From NCBI GenBank assembly GCA_028533045.1, contig JAQQAP010000007.1, forward strand, positions 1 to 64,000: 64,000 bases of DNA, given 5' to 3'. Position numbers and translations under genes: made by a program. Source of the DNA: Spirochaetales bacterium (GTDB lineage Bacteria; Spirochaetota; Spirochaetia; DSM-2461). Position 1 is the first letter of the stretch. Each line of letters begins with the position of its first letter. Below, piece by piece: positions 10,162 through 19,013 of the stretch. The notes under the pieces are model-generated. The model made no database searches. It saw nothing but the letters and a program-made list of their open reading frames with translations, and had not been told where the DNA came from.

Positions 10162-11961
10162 TTACTGAGCAAGAATAGCCCCAAGATTTCTAGACGATGA
10201 ATCATATAAAGACTCTCCAAAATAATCAGACCAAACAGGAACATCCTCGCCACGACTTGCCCCATAGGAATTGCTTTGCAGTATCCAGTCATTAGGGTCA
10301 TCACTAGGCGGTTGTACAGCTAAATGCAGAAAAACGTCTGTGGATTCACTACTGATGTCAGCGTTTAAGGTATTGCTGGAAATGATGGCATCCCCGTCAG
10401 ATTCATAGTCGGTGTACATATTAGGGCCGCCATTATTTTCGCCGCTAAGGGTTGTATTGGGAGCGTACAGGAAATTGTTTTTTATAACCGTATTATAAAT
10501 CACTCCCTCTTCGCTATAAATCTGGATTCCGGTCAGACCGCCTGTGCCGTTACTATAGATAGTGTTGTTATATAGTTTATGATCATAGGGATCGGGAAGC
10601 CCCACGTCTCCCGTTGGACCACTCAGGGAAAAGCAAACACTTGAAGAAGCATCGCTTGTATCACAAAGGTTATTCCTAACAGTAACTTTATAGGCCGTTA
10701 CAACTAAATGCCTCGTCGTAGAACTACCCGACCTATGATAGTTCCGTTCCCAAATAACATCTTCAATCGGCTCATATTGGACTGAGTTTTGCGGGGCAAT
10801 AGTATTTAAGAACGTGCCGGGGGAGTCTGTACCGTCAAAGTAATTGTCGTTAACAACATGCCTCCCCGATACATACTCTTCATCACCATCTCCCCGTATT
10901 GTCAAAAGGTGTTTCATAGACGCCGCTTTTGTAAAATAGTTACTACAGAAGACGCCCTCCGTCCCGCCTTGATACCTTAGGCAATGCTCTCCCCCGGAGT
11001 TGTTATCGAACTTGTTTCCCGCAACGAAGAATCCAAAGACATCGGCAGCCCAGATACCCATATTCCCGGACCCGCCGACAATGTTATACTCTTCGCACTC
11101 AACAATTGCTATGTTACTTCCCCCGCAAGCTGCCAAACAACCCAAATCATGGGCATATACCCTAAGGAGCAGAGCATTATCGGCGTAGATACTTGCGGCC
11201 CTTACCGTAGAATCGGTAAAACTGGCCCCATCAAATTCCAAGTCCATAACCCGAATATCATCGGCCTGGTAATATATTCCATAAACACTACCATCTGTGG
11301 CCGTTATCACAGGACTATCACCGGAACCAAAAGAACCTACCAAATAGGGACCATCCCCCGAAATCGTCGTGGTGCTATCAAAATCAAAACTTTGACCGGC
11401 CTTAAACAATATCCTTTTAGCTCCAGCAGCTAAGGCCGTTGCCATAGCTGAATCAAAATCACTGCTAGTCAGTTCGGTAGCTCCACTGGGGGCATCGCTA
11501 AAATCGCCATCGAAAGAGACAGCATAGGTCGATTCAGCAAAAACGGTTTCCGGGTCTGTAACGGTAATGCTATATGTAACCGTCTTAACAGCCTCATCGC
11601 TTCCATCCCAAATAGTTAGGGTGGCCCTATAGTCACCGGGGACCTCATATACATGAGCCGAAACAGGACCGGTTGTTTCATTTTTAAGTATTTCTCCGGG
11701 CCTTGCCCCGTAATCCCATGTCTCATTTTCGTTGGCAGTATCACCAAAGTTCCAACGATACTCCAAATCATGAAATGGCTCATCGGCATAGGCTGCACCA
11801 TAATCTTCCCCATCAAAGAAGACAGCCAATGGGGCTACACCGGAGGAGTAATCACTCACATTTATATTTGTGTCACCAGATGATGAACTAAAATCAACTA
11901 GAAAACAACTATTATTCAAGATTATGCAAATCACAACAAGAAGCAGTAATCTAAGTTTCAA
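10162..11961 (-). CDS. PKD-domain, right-handed beta-helix lipoprotein
   Basis: Secreted lipoprotein of about 599 residues, probably a polysaccharide-active or polysaccharide-binding surface protein. The start is best placed at a TTG at 11961: it follows GGGAGG at 7-bp spacing and yields MKLRLLLLVVICIILNNSC, a lipoprotein signal. A TTG 39 bp further upstream extends the frame but lacks this. Residues about 30-140 resemble a PKD domain (YRWNFGDTA, SAHVYEVPGDYRATLTIWDG). The rest, with repeated short strands such as IAIVECEEYNIVGG, FFVAGNKFDNNSG and HVVNDNYFDGTD, has the rhythm of a parallel beta-helix as in pectate or PL6-type lyases. No catalytic motif could be named. It ends facing the PL7 lyase, which supports a carbohydrate role. 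Confidence 0.72.
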   Translation of the reverse strand: MKLRLLLLVVICIILNNSCFLVDFSSSSGDTNINVSDYSSGVAPLAVFFDGEDYGAAYADEPFHDLEYRWNFGDTANENETWDYGARPGEILKNETTGPVSAHVYEVPGDYRATLTIWDGSDEAVKTVTYSITVTDPETVFAESTYAVSFDGDFSDAPSGATELTSSDFDSAMATALAAGAKRILFKAGQSFDFDSTTTISGDGPYLVGSFGSGDSPVITATDGSVYGIYYQADDIRVMDLEFDGASFTDSTVRAASIYADNALLLRVYAHDLGCLAACGGSNIAIVECEEYNIVGGSGNMGIWAADVFGFFVAGNKFDNNSGGEHCLRYQGGTEGVFCSNYFTKAASMKHLLTIRGDGDEEYVSGRHVVNDNYFDGTDSPGTFLNTIAPQNSVQYEPIEDVIWERNYHRSGSSTTRHLVVTAYKVTVRNNLCDTSDASSSVCFSLSGPTGDVGLPDPYDHKLYNNTIYSNGTGGLTGIQIYSEEGVIYNTVIKNNFLYAPNTTLSGENNGGPNMYTDYESDGDAIISSNTLNADISSESTDVFLHLAVQPPSDDPNDWILQSNSYGASRGEDVPVWSDYFGESLYDSSSRNLGAILAQ

Positions 11962-12077
11962 TTTTGCGCCTCCCACTCCTATGACAACAGGATGACTCAA
12001 ACTTAGCTCTTTTTTGGGCAGTTTTCATTAATATACAATAAAAAGGCCTTATACATTCAATATCTATTTATAAAGGA

Positions 12078-12108
12078 GCAGCCGTCCAATCAACGAAAGG
12101 ACGGCTGC
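12078..12108 (-). terminator. Hairpin after outer-membrane protein gene
   Basis: A perfect 10-bp inverted repeat (12078-12087 GCAGCCGTCC with 12099-12108) lies about 40 bp after the barrel protein stop. The following minus-strand sequence is TCCTTTATAAA, a weak U tract, so termination is likely but not certain. Confidence 0.6.
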
Positions 12109-12146
12109 TTGAAGAGATTAGAAAAAAACTATTGTTTCACTGGTAC

Positions 12147-13313
12147 CTAGAACCAGTATTCGAGCGTAACAGGAACGGCAAAGTAGGTTTCGTCACCGTC
12201 GTTATATCCCTGAACTCCTACACCAATCTTACCATTGCTGTATCCCTTGGTCACACCAAGAGTTCCAGAGATAGTACCGTCATCAGCGGTAGCACCTTTA
12301 TTGTAGCGAACATCGGTACAGAGACTTAATCCTTCGCCAATACCGTAATCCAGACCGGCAGCTACTTCAAAACCAATATCTTCGGCATCTTCAGCGTCGG
12401 CATAATCAGAATCGGTCAAACTAACAATCGCCAGAGCGTGGATAGTTCCACCATCGATACCGTAATTCATATAACCATTAAGTGTTGCATCATAATTTGC
12501 CCCGCCTTCGGTATAATCACTATCCTGGGGAACGGTAACACCAAAGTCCAAGTAAAGGTTATCTACAGAAGTAAGTTTGAAGGCAGCCTGATAGTAACCA
12601 CTTTCATCGGCAAAGCTATAAACCTGAGCACGAACAAGACCTACACCATCGATGTTGTAACCAACCTGGTACTGAGCGTTTCCGAACATGGTTTCAGTGG
12701 TATGACCTACCGTTGCATCAGCATCATTAGTGGCATCACCATCTCCATCGCTATCATCAGTAAGATCTGTATCATAAGAATCACCCGAAGCAAGATCCAT
12801 CCCCGCAAAAGACGCTACAGCATGCAGCCCTTCAACATCCAGGATCAACATAGAACCGTAGGAACCAGTTGCATCAGTACGGGCTCTAGCAAAGATAAAA
12901 TCTTCGCCGGTCCAGGCATTTCCATACTGACGGATCCAGTTAAAACCACCAAAAGCACCGTTTCCTCTTAGAGTATCTTCATAGGCACGACCGATAACTA
13001 CTGTAAACATATCGTTAGGCTTAGCCCAGATTTTCTGCTGATCACCTTGGCCAACAGAAGTACAGTCAACATTCACATCGGCCTGTACACCAATCATACC
13101 ATCCTCTGACTGTGCAGAGAGAGTAAAACCTACTCTGGGATCTCCCCCCCAAGAAGTTCCTGCCCATGCTTCAAGATCATCCTGCCCATCGGCATCTCCA
13201 TCCTGAGTAATCGGTGAAACTATCGCACGGCCCCAGCCGCCAACACTAACTTCGGCAAAAAGTACAGTCGCAGACAGAAGTACAATCAACAACGCTAACA
13301 GACTTTTCTTCAT
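12147..13313 (-). CDS. Putative outer-membrane beta-barrel protein (porin-like)
   Basis: The 388-residue product has a clear Sec signal peptide (MKKSLLALLIVLLSATVLFA) and then alternating short amphipathic strands rich in Gly, Asp and aromatics. It ends in EYWF, a terminal aromatic typical of outer-membrane barrels. It contains an acidic low-complexity stretch (DTDLTDDSDGDGDATND) likely to be a surface loop. It has its own strong promoter and a terminator, suggesting high expression as a major outer-membrane protein. No named porin family was recognised; similar barrel proteins are common in free-living spirochaetes. Confidence 0.7.
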   Translation of the reverse strand: MKKSLLALLIVLLSATVLFAEVSVGGWGRAIVSPITQDGDADGQDDLEAWAGTSWGGDPRVGFTLSAQSEDGMIGVQADVNVDCTSVGQGDQQKIWAKPNDMFTVVIGRAYEDTLRGNGAFGGFNWIRQYGNAWTGEDFIFARARTDATGSYGSMLILDVEGLHAVASFAGMDLASGDSYDTDLTDDSDGDGDATNDADATVGHTTETMFGNAQYQVGYNIDGVGLVRAQVYSFADESGYYQAAFKLTSVDNLYLDFGVTVPQDSDYTEGGANYDATLNGYMNYGIDGGTIHALAIVSLTDSDYADAEDAEDIGFEVAAGLDYGIGEGLSLCTDVRYNKGATADDGTISGTLGVTKGYSNGKIGVGVQGYNDGDETYFAVPVTLEYWF

Positions 13314-13383
13314 TTCATATTCCTCCTAAACTTTACGAGTGAAAGAATGATTTCATACCACTCTTTCGATTAACTTATAGGAT

Positions 13384-13413
13384 ATTGTACAACCGGTTTT
13401 AAATATCTGTCAA
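13384..13413 (-). promoter_or_regulatory. Sigma70-type promoter of the porin-like gene
   Basis: Read on the minus strand, TTGACA (13408-13413) and TACAAT (13384-13389) are separated by 18 bp, about 70 bp before the porin-like ATG. Both boxes are near consensus. Confidence 0.8.
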
Positions 13414-13732
13414 GCTTTTTATAGGTATGTTTATGTTCGATAGATAGGTACCTATATAGGAATGTATTTTTACCTTTTGTTAATAATTTGTTTACAAACT
13501 TACAGAGTTGTATATTTACAGAACAACAACAAAGCCTTATTTAAATATACAATATAGAAATAATGAGCTTTATGATATTTTCAACTTTTATACAAAAACT
13601 ACAGAAAAGTATAAACACGGGTACTATATAAAGGTACATATTTAAGGTTGTTTTCACAGAATCATGCCTTTATATACGAGTAATAGAGAAAATATATAAA
13701 AATATTTTTTATACAGTATACAATATTCATGC
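13414..13732. other. AT-rich intergenic region with a 12-bp palindrome
   Basis: About 320 bp with no plausible gene, very AT-rich. It holds the perfect palindrome ATAGGTACCTAT (13444-13455) and a further half-site ATAGGTA (13421-13427), both just upstream of the porin-like promoter. They are candidate regulator-binding sites. The rest shows only runs of A/T and no recognisable RNA. Confidence 0.4.
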
Positions 13733-14056
13733 CTATCTAAGCATGCGTTTCTCCAGTAAAACAGACATATCCCGCCGTCCATCCAGGACGGAATGGACTA
13801 AAACACTATGTTCAAGAACACGATAAATTATCCGGTACGATTTAAAGAAGATTTCTCTGTAGTCCTTTACCCCTACCCTTTCCAGCTCGGGAAGGTAGTG
13901 TCCGCGCTCCGGCAGATCAGACAAGCTATTCAGGGACTCCTGAAGCTTATCGAGAACATATTCAGCCTGTTTAGCAGAATCATTAACGGTTATATAGTCA
14001 ATAATTTCTAGAATATCCCTTTCCGCTTCTCTTACTAGCTGTACGGAATACTTCAT
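13733..14056 (-). CDS. RelE/ParE-family toxin
   Basis: 107-residue toxin of the type II toxin-antitoxin superfamily. Typical features are the N-terminal YSVQLVREAERDILEIIDYI helix region, DLPERGHYLPEL in the middle and YREIFFKSYRIIYRV near the C-terminus. It begins one nucleotide after the antitoxin stop codon, so the two are coupled. Whether it acts on gyrase (ParE) or ribosome-bound mRNA (RelE) cannot be decided from the sequence. Confidence 0.85.
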   Translation of the reverse strand: MKYSVQLVREAERDILEIIDYITVNDSAKQAEYVLDKLQESLNSLSDLPERGHYLPELERVGVKDYREIFFKSYRIIYRVLEHSVLVHSVLDGRRDMSVLLEKRMLR

Positions 14057-14057
14057 A

Positions 14058-14336
14058 CTAGGGAGTTTCTTTTAAAGAAGCACGAATACGTGAAAAGGAT
14101 TCATCAAGAGAAGAGACCCTTCCCTCTACATAGTCATTATTTCCCAGGGCAAGGATTTTCAACAAAGCCAAACTCTCCTGAAACTCCTCAAAAACCTTTA
14201 TATCTTGAAGAACAACACGGGCCTCTCCGTTTTGAGTGATAATCATTGTATCCCGATTTTCGCTAATGCGATTTATCACTTCCGAGGCGTGGGCTTTGAA
14301 ATAACTAATTGGCTTGACCGATTCACTATATTTCAT
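14058..14336 (-). CDS. Phd/YefM-family antitoxin
   Basis: 92-residue antitoxin. The N-terminal half (VKPISYFKAHASEVINRISENRDTMIITQNGEARVVL) matches the Phd/YefM DNA-binding and dimerisation fold. The acidic and Ser-rich C-terminus should wrap the toxin. It precedes the toxin gene, the usual order, and likely represses the pair. Confidence 0.85.
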   Translation of the reverse strand: MKYSESVKPISYFKAHASEVINRISENRDTMIITQNGEARVVLQDIKVFEEFQESLALLKILALGNNDYVEGRVSSLDESFSRIRASLKETP

Positions 14337-14392
14337 GACTATATTTTAGTCCGAATTATAGTCACGGTCAAGCTTTCATAACAACTGTCGCC

Positions 14393-15763
14393 CTACTTCC
14401 CCGCGCTCACCGCATAATTCAGCCCTAACGCCTTCAACACCGCAGACAGTATAAAATTAAAAGGCTTGTTAAAGTGAGGCAGGAAGTACACGTCGGTCAT
14501 GGCGATTTCCGGAAGAGCCATACCTTTTTGGATGGCCAGGGCCAGATAGTAAATCGATTCGGTATGACTTCCTTCACCATAGGAACCTATCTGGGCGCCC
14601 ACAAGCCTTAGGGAGTCAGCCTCATAGACAAGCTTTACACTCACCTTTTCATACTCTTCCATAAATTCGGGACGGTCGTTGTCGGTATAGTAGGAACTCA
14701 TTACATTCATGCCCAACTGGCGGGCCGCATCCTCGGAAAGCCCCGTGGAGGAGAGTTTGTTACCAAAAACACAGATTCCATTGGTCCCCACCACGCTCTC
14801 CAGCTTCACCGAGTCGGAGCCATTAATACGACTGGCGGCGACAACACCGGTTTTTACCGCATTGGTAGCCAAAGCGACATTCTCATGACGGCCGGTGGCG
14901 CTGTGGAAAATGGCGGCCGAATCGCCCACACAAAAGATATCGGGAAGGGAGGTTTCCATGTATTCGTTCACTTTAACCGCACCATTGGGGATTTTGTCGG
15001 CCCCGTCCAAAAGCTCCGTATTGGGCTTAAAGCCGATGCACTGAATCACCAGATCCGCCGGAAATTCCCCTTTTGTCGTGACAACTCCGGTCACCCGGCC
15101 GTCCATACCCCGGTATTCGGTCACACCGGCCCCCAAAACCAGCTCTATTCCATGGTCACGCATGTCCGCCTGGAGACGGTCCGTAAAGGCCGGATCAAAA
15201 TAACGGGGCACTACTCGCTCCTGCATATCTATTAATGTGACCCGTTTACCCTTCTCATGATAGGCTTCGGCCAATTCAATCCCAATATAGCCTGCTCCAA
15301 TAACAGCCACGTTCTTAATTGAGGGATCATCGGCTTTATTTATAAGAATTTGGGCATGCTGATAAAGTTTGCAAATATCGATATTCTCCAGCTCCCGGTT
15401 CTTGATAGGCGGGTCGATGGGCCAGGATCCCCCGGCAAAAACGAGCTTCTCATAGGATTCGGTAAATTCCTCCCGCGTCTCCAGGTCTCTAACGGTGACT
15501 TCCTTAACCTCGGGATTAATATTGATAACATCGTGCTTCATTTTGACTACGGCGCCCATCTTCTCCAGGGCGGGAACATCGGCATAGAAGAGACTCTCCG
15601 GATCTTTCACGACACCGGAGACGGTCAAGGCAATGCCGCATCCTAAAAATGATATATTGTCGTTCCTGTCAAAGGCTACGACTGTATTCTCGGGATTCTG
15701 TGTCAAAAGGGTTCTAATGACCGAAGTTCCCGCATGATTAACGCCTACAACTACTGTTTTCAT
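14393..15763 (-). CDS. nox: NADH oxidase (water-forming type), FAD-dependent
   Basis: Flavoprotein of the pyridine nucleotide-disulphide oxidoreductase class III group, 456 residues. It has an N-terminal FAD dinucleotide fold (VVVGVNHAGTSVI), redox-active Cys42 in ISFLGCGIAL, an NAD-binding fold (VAVIGAGYIGIELAEAYHEKG) and the second FAD motif (IFCVGDSAA). A single Cys at position 42 is the hallmark of NADH oxidase, NADH peroxidase and CoA-disulphide reductase. The ISFLGCGIAL context is closest to water-forming Nox. It would regenerate NAD+ and remove oxygen, useful to an anaerobe or microaerophile. CoA-disulphide reductase is the main alternative. Confidence 0.82.
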   Translation of the reverse strand: MKTVVVGVNHAGTSVIRTLLTQNPENTVVAFDRNDNISFLGCGIALTVSGVVKDPESLFYADVPALEKMGAVVKMKHDVININPEVKEVTVRDLETREEFTESYEKLVFAGGSWPIDPPIKNRELENIDICKLYQHAQILINKADDPSIKNVAVIGAGYIGIELAEAYHEKGKRVTLIDMQERVVPRYFDPAFTDRLQADMRDHGIELVLGAGVTEYRGMDGRVTGVVTTKGEFPADLVIQCIGFKPNTELLDGADKIPNGAVKVNEYMETSLPDIFCVGDSAAIFHSATGRHENVALATNAVKTGVVAASRINGSDSVKLESVVGTNGICVFGNKLSSTGLSEDAARQLGMNVMSSYYTDNDRPEFMEEYEKVSVKLVYEADSLRLVGAQIGSYGEGSHTESIYYLALAIQKGMALPEIAMTDVYFLPHFNKPFNFILSAVLKALGLNYAVSAGK

Positions 15764-15847
15764 GGCAATTACTCCTTACTAACAAAGATACATAATACTA
15801 TTTTAGTAAATTTTTCCGGAGATAGCCAGATTTTAATTGATGTTTTT

Positions 15848-16474
15848 CTACAAGACCATTCCCAGGGTAATGATCATATGGGCCGCATAATAGGTGGGAA
15901 GGATAAATCCATGAAAAGGCTCTATGTCCATGAAATTTGCTTCGGAAATACAGGCATCGGAAAAAACAATAAGCCCGATTCCGCTTATCAGGCAGATTTT
16001 CGTCCATAGAGTTCCTTCATAGCTAATAACCAGAGCCAGGGAGAAACAGGATATAAGCAAGTAAAGCAAAACGGCGATTTTCATGGGAAGACCGTCCAGA
16101 TGAGGACGAATCCGAAAGGTATAGTAGAGAAGAAGAGGAATGAGAACCGACAAAAGGGGAATCCACGTCAAAGACGCACTCTGCGATACATAGCCCAGAT
16201 AAAAAACATGAGCCAGGAGGAATAAGCCGATTCCATAGATAAACCAGAAAGGCTTTTCCTTTCCCTTGGGGCCCCTATGGCTCAAAAAGAAATCTCCCGT
16301 CACAGAAAAGCCAAAGGCAACCACAACAAGGAGCCCCTTTCCTTCGCTCCCGCCAAAAAAGATCAACAGAGCAATACAGGTGAGAGTTACAGCCGCCTTT
16401 AAGGGGTAAAAATTTGTTTTTACCGCCAATACGGAGAGGACCAGGGGAATAAGAAACAACAAGTAAGCGATCAC
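15848..16474 (-). CDS. YhhN/TMEM86-family membrane protein (lysoplasmalogenase-like)
   Basis: 208-residue integral membrane protein with about eight hydrophobic helices. It has the YhhN family signatures GDFFLS and GIGLFLLAHVFYLGYV, and a C-terminal FSDACISEANFM motif. Animal TMEM86B hydrolyses lysoplasmalogens; the bacterial role is mostly untested, but plasmalogen-type lipids occur in anaerobes. It follows the GPH transporter gene by about 30 bp on the same strand. Confidence 0.75.
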   Translation of the reverse strand: MIAYLLFLIPLVLSVLAVKTNFYPLKAAVTLTCIALLIFFGGSEGKGLLVVVAFGFSVTGDFFLSHRGPKGKEKPFWFIYGIGLFLLAHVFYLGYVSQSASLTWIPLLSVLIPLLLYYTFRIRPHLDGLPMKIAVLLYLLISCFSLALVISYEGTLWTKICLISGIGLIVFSDACISEANFMDIEPFHGFILPTYYAAHMIITLGMVL

Positions 16475-16505
16475 GCGTTCTCCTTTGACCTCTTATTATA
16501 GTTCA

Positions 16506-17954
16506 TTATACAAGTAAATCAATGAGGTCCTGCTTCTTTTCTAAATTTTCAGAGACTGACTTCTCCCGCCCTTCCAGAACAGAACGAATCTCTTCCTGTA
16601 TCTTTTTCGTCAAGGGATACTTTAGAGCTATTACGACGGTTAAGCCCAAAAGGATAATCGGTACCAAAGTCAGCATAAGCCGAATGACAAGGAGAACTCC
16701 CTCTGTCTGGGGCTGCTCCAGGGAAACCAGGATGCCCTCACGCATCTCCTCCACCGGCTCCCGGTAACCGATAATCCCCAAAAGAGCGAGTAAAGTCGAT
16801 TGGGCGATCGCCGTAGTGGATTTACGCAAAAAGGTCAGCATTCCGCTAAAACTCCCCGACCGGTTTTCTCCAAAATAGAGCTCCCCCGCATCCACCACAT
16901 CGCCAAACATGGTATAGGGAATCACAATCACCCCGGCCAGCCCGGCTCCCATGAGCCCTGCTATAGCATAAAGCCCCCACAGAGCGGATTCGGGCTGAAC
17001 AAAAAAGAGGATAAATGAGGCGACGCCCCAAATGACCGCACCTGTGATATAGGCGGTGGTTTTTCCCCGGCGATGGGAGATTTTCGTATAAACGGGCACA
17101 ACCAAAACCTGAGTAATGATAAGAACCCCCATAACTATATTGAAGGCCTCATAATTCTTTATCCAGTACTTCATGTAGTGCCCAAAAATCAGCACCACAA
17201 CATCAAAGGCGATAAAGGTAAAAAGCTGAATAGCCAGGTATTTTCTAAAGATGCTCAAACGCAGGGGCTCTGTCATGGTTTTAAACAAGGCCGACGGGGC
17301 GGGACGATTTTCCGGCGGCTCCTCGTAGGTAAATAGAAAGGTCCCAATCCAGGGTAAAGCAAAGAAAAGACCAAAGACAATACTCATAGCCACATAACCT
17401 TTGCGTATCCCTTCTACACTCCCCCCAAAAGCATTGATAATCATAAGCGGCACAAGGGCAACGGTGAGAGAAGAAACCAAGCTAAAGACTATACGAAGGG
17501 CATTCAGGCTGGTTCTCTCCTCATAATCGGAAGTCAATTCGGCACTCATGGCCTGATAGGGAACCATTACGAGGGTGAATACGGTGTTGAAGAACATATA
17601 GGCCAATAAAATGTAGAGAAAACGGGAAAATTCCGAATCGTAGGCCACCGGCTGCCAAAGCATGACAAAGGAGATAAAGATAAGGGGAATTCCCGCCAGA
17701 AAATAGGGCCGACGCCGTCCCCAACGGGTGTGGGTCCGGTCGGAGAAATAGCCCATAAACGGATCGGTCAAAGCGTCCCATACTTTACTTATAAGGAATA
17801 CCATAGCACTGTAAGAGGGAGAAATCTTCACAACATCCGTTAAAAAGAGGGCGTAATAAAAATTGATAATATTAAAGGCCCCGCCTCCGTACAGATCTCC
17901 CATGGCATAACAGATGCGAGTTGTCAGGCTTAGTTTTCGTTTTGCTCCTTCCAT
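16506..17954 (-). CDS. GPH-family sugar:cation symporter (MelB-like)
   Basis: 482-residue 12-TM transporter of the glycoside-pentoside-hexuronide family. The signature loop DALTDPFMGYFSDRTHTRWGRRRPYFL is present near residues 58-84, and the N-terminus (RICYAMGDLYGGGAFNIINFYYALFLTDVV) is typical. It would import a glycoside or uronide with Na+ or H+. It starts 9 bp after metA, so the two may share a transcript although their functions are unrelated. Substrate unknown; an uronide would fit the nearby lyases. Confidence 0.88.
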   Translation of the reverse strand: MEGAKRKLSLTTRICYAMGDLYGGGAFNIINFYYALFLTDVVKISPSYSAMVFLISKVWDALTDPFMGYFSDRTHTRWGRRRPYFLAGIPLIFISFVMLWQPVAYDSEFSRFLYILLAYMFFNTVFTLVMVPYQAMSAELTSDYEERTSLNALRIVFSLVSSLTVALVPLMIINAFGGSVEGIRKGYVAMSIVFGLFFALPWIGTFLFTYEEPPENRPAPSALFKTMTEPLRLSIFRKYLAIQLFTFIAFDVVVLIFGHYMKYWIKNYEAFNIVMGVLIITQVLVVPVYTKISHRRGKTTAYITGAVIWGVASFILFFVQPESALWGLYAIAGLMGAGLAGVIVIPYTMFGDVVDAGELYFGENRSGSFSGMLTFLRKSTTAIAQSTLLALLGIIGYREPVEEMREGILVSLEQPQTEGVLLVIRLMLTLVPIILLGLTVVIALKYPLTKKIQEEIRSVLEGREKSVSENLEKKQDLIDLLV

Positions 17955-17963
17955 GATTCCCTC

Positions 17964-18884
17964 CTAATCCCCGATAGATGACAGATCAAAGGGTGTCTGC
18001 TGGTAAACATAGTAGTTAAGCCAGTTGGAAAAAAGCAGGAAGGCATGACTCCGCCAGTTAACCACGGGCTGTTTGGCAGGATTGTTGTCGGGAAAATAGT
18101 TACGGGGCAGCTCTATGGCCTCCCCTTTTTCCAGGTCCCGTTCATACTCCTGCTTAAGGGAATCCGGCTCATACTCGGAATGGCCAGTGACAAAAATCTG
18201 CCGCCCCGTCTTGTCGGAAACGATATAGACACCGCTGTCGGGCGATTCGGATAGAATGTCCAACTCGTCTATTTTTATGATGTCTTCCCGGTGAAGCTCG
18301 GCGTGTCTCGAATGGGGGGCGAAAAAGAGATCGTCAAATCCCCGGAGCAGCGCCACATGGGGGTCTCCTTTGTGATGGGGAAAAATCCCGAACATCTTGC
18401 TCCCCAGACTGTGTTTGGGCACCCCGTAATGATAGTAAAGCCCGGCCAAAGCGGCCCAGCAAATGTGAAGGGTAGAGAAAACGCTGTGTTTGGACCACTC
18501 CATGATGCGGGAAAGCTCATCCCAGTAATTCACGTCTTCAAACTCCAGATGTTCCACCGGGGCACCGGTAATAATAAGGCCGTCGAACTTCTGATCCTTT
18601 ACTTCCTCAAAGGTACTGTAAAACTTGGTAAGATGGGATTTATTCGTATTCTTTGACTCATGGCTCTCCGGGTGGAGCAGACTGATTTCCAGATGGAGGG
18701 GGGTATTGCTCAAAAGGCGCAAAAGCTGAATCTCCGTCTCGATTTTTTTGGGCATGAGATTCAAAATCAGGATTCGAAGGGCACGGATGTCCTGCTTGAG
18801 GGCTCTGTCCTCCCCCATGATAAAAATATTTTCATTCTCCAGCACCTTGCGGGCAGGCAGATCGTTGGCAATTTTAATAGGCAT
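17964..18884 (-). CDS. metA: Homoserine O-acyltransferase MetA (probably acetyl-CoA type)
   Basis: Acylates homoserine in the first committed step of methionine synthesis. 306 residues with the full MetA sequence pattern: N-terminal [20 protein letters not shown], catalytic Cys142 in [16 protein letters not shown], and the His and Glu of the C-terminal triad (TGHSEYE). Residue 111 is Glu (GAPVEHLEF). Established work on MetA links Glu111 to acetyl-CoA use and Gly111 to succinyl-CoA, so homoserine O-acetyltransferase activity is inferred. No SAM riboswitch or S-box was recognised in the short upstream gap. Confidence 0.92.
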   Translation of the reverse strand: MPIKIANDLPARKVLENENIFIMGEDRALKQDIRALRILILNLMPKKIETEIQLLRLLSNTPLHLEISLLHPESHESKNTNKSHLTKFYSTFEEVKDQKFDGLIITGAPVEHLEFEDVNYWDELSRIMEWSKHSVFSTLHICWAALAGLYYHYGVPKHSLGSKMFGIFPHHKGDPHVALLRGFDDLFFAPHSRHAELHREDIIKIDELDILSESPDSGVYIVSDKTGRQIFVTGHSEYEPDSLKQEYERDLEKGEAIELPRNYFPDNNPAKQPVVNWRSHAFLLFSNWLNYYVYQQTPFDLSSIGD

Positions 18885-19013
18885 GGCAAATCCTCAGTAC
18901 AGAGATAGCATACTATACTACATTTTGGAGAAAAAGTTTATGAGAAATTTAAGCAATGTTATCCAATTCGTCATTTGCCGTGAGATTTCAAAGTTTTATA
19001 TTTATGGCCTATT

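Noticed and set aside
18885-19013. SAM riboswitch upstream of metA
   Set aside because: The gap is short and shows no S-box core or terminator/antiterminator pair.
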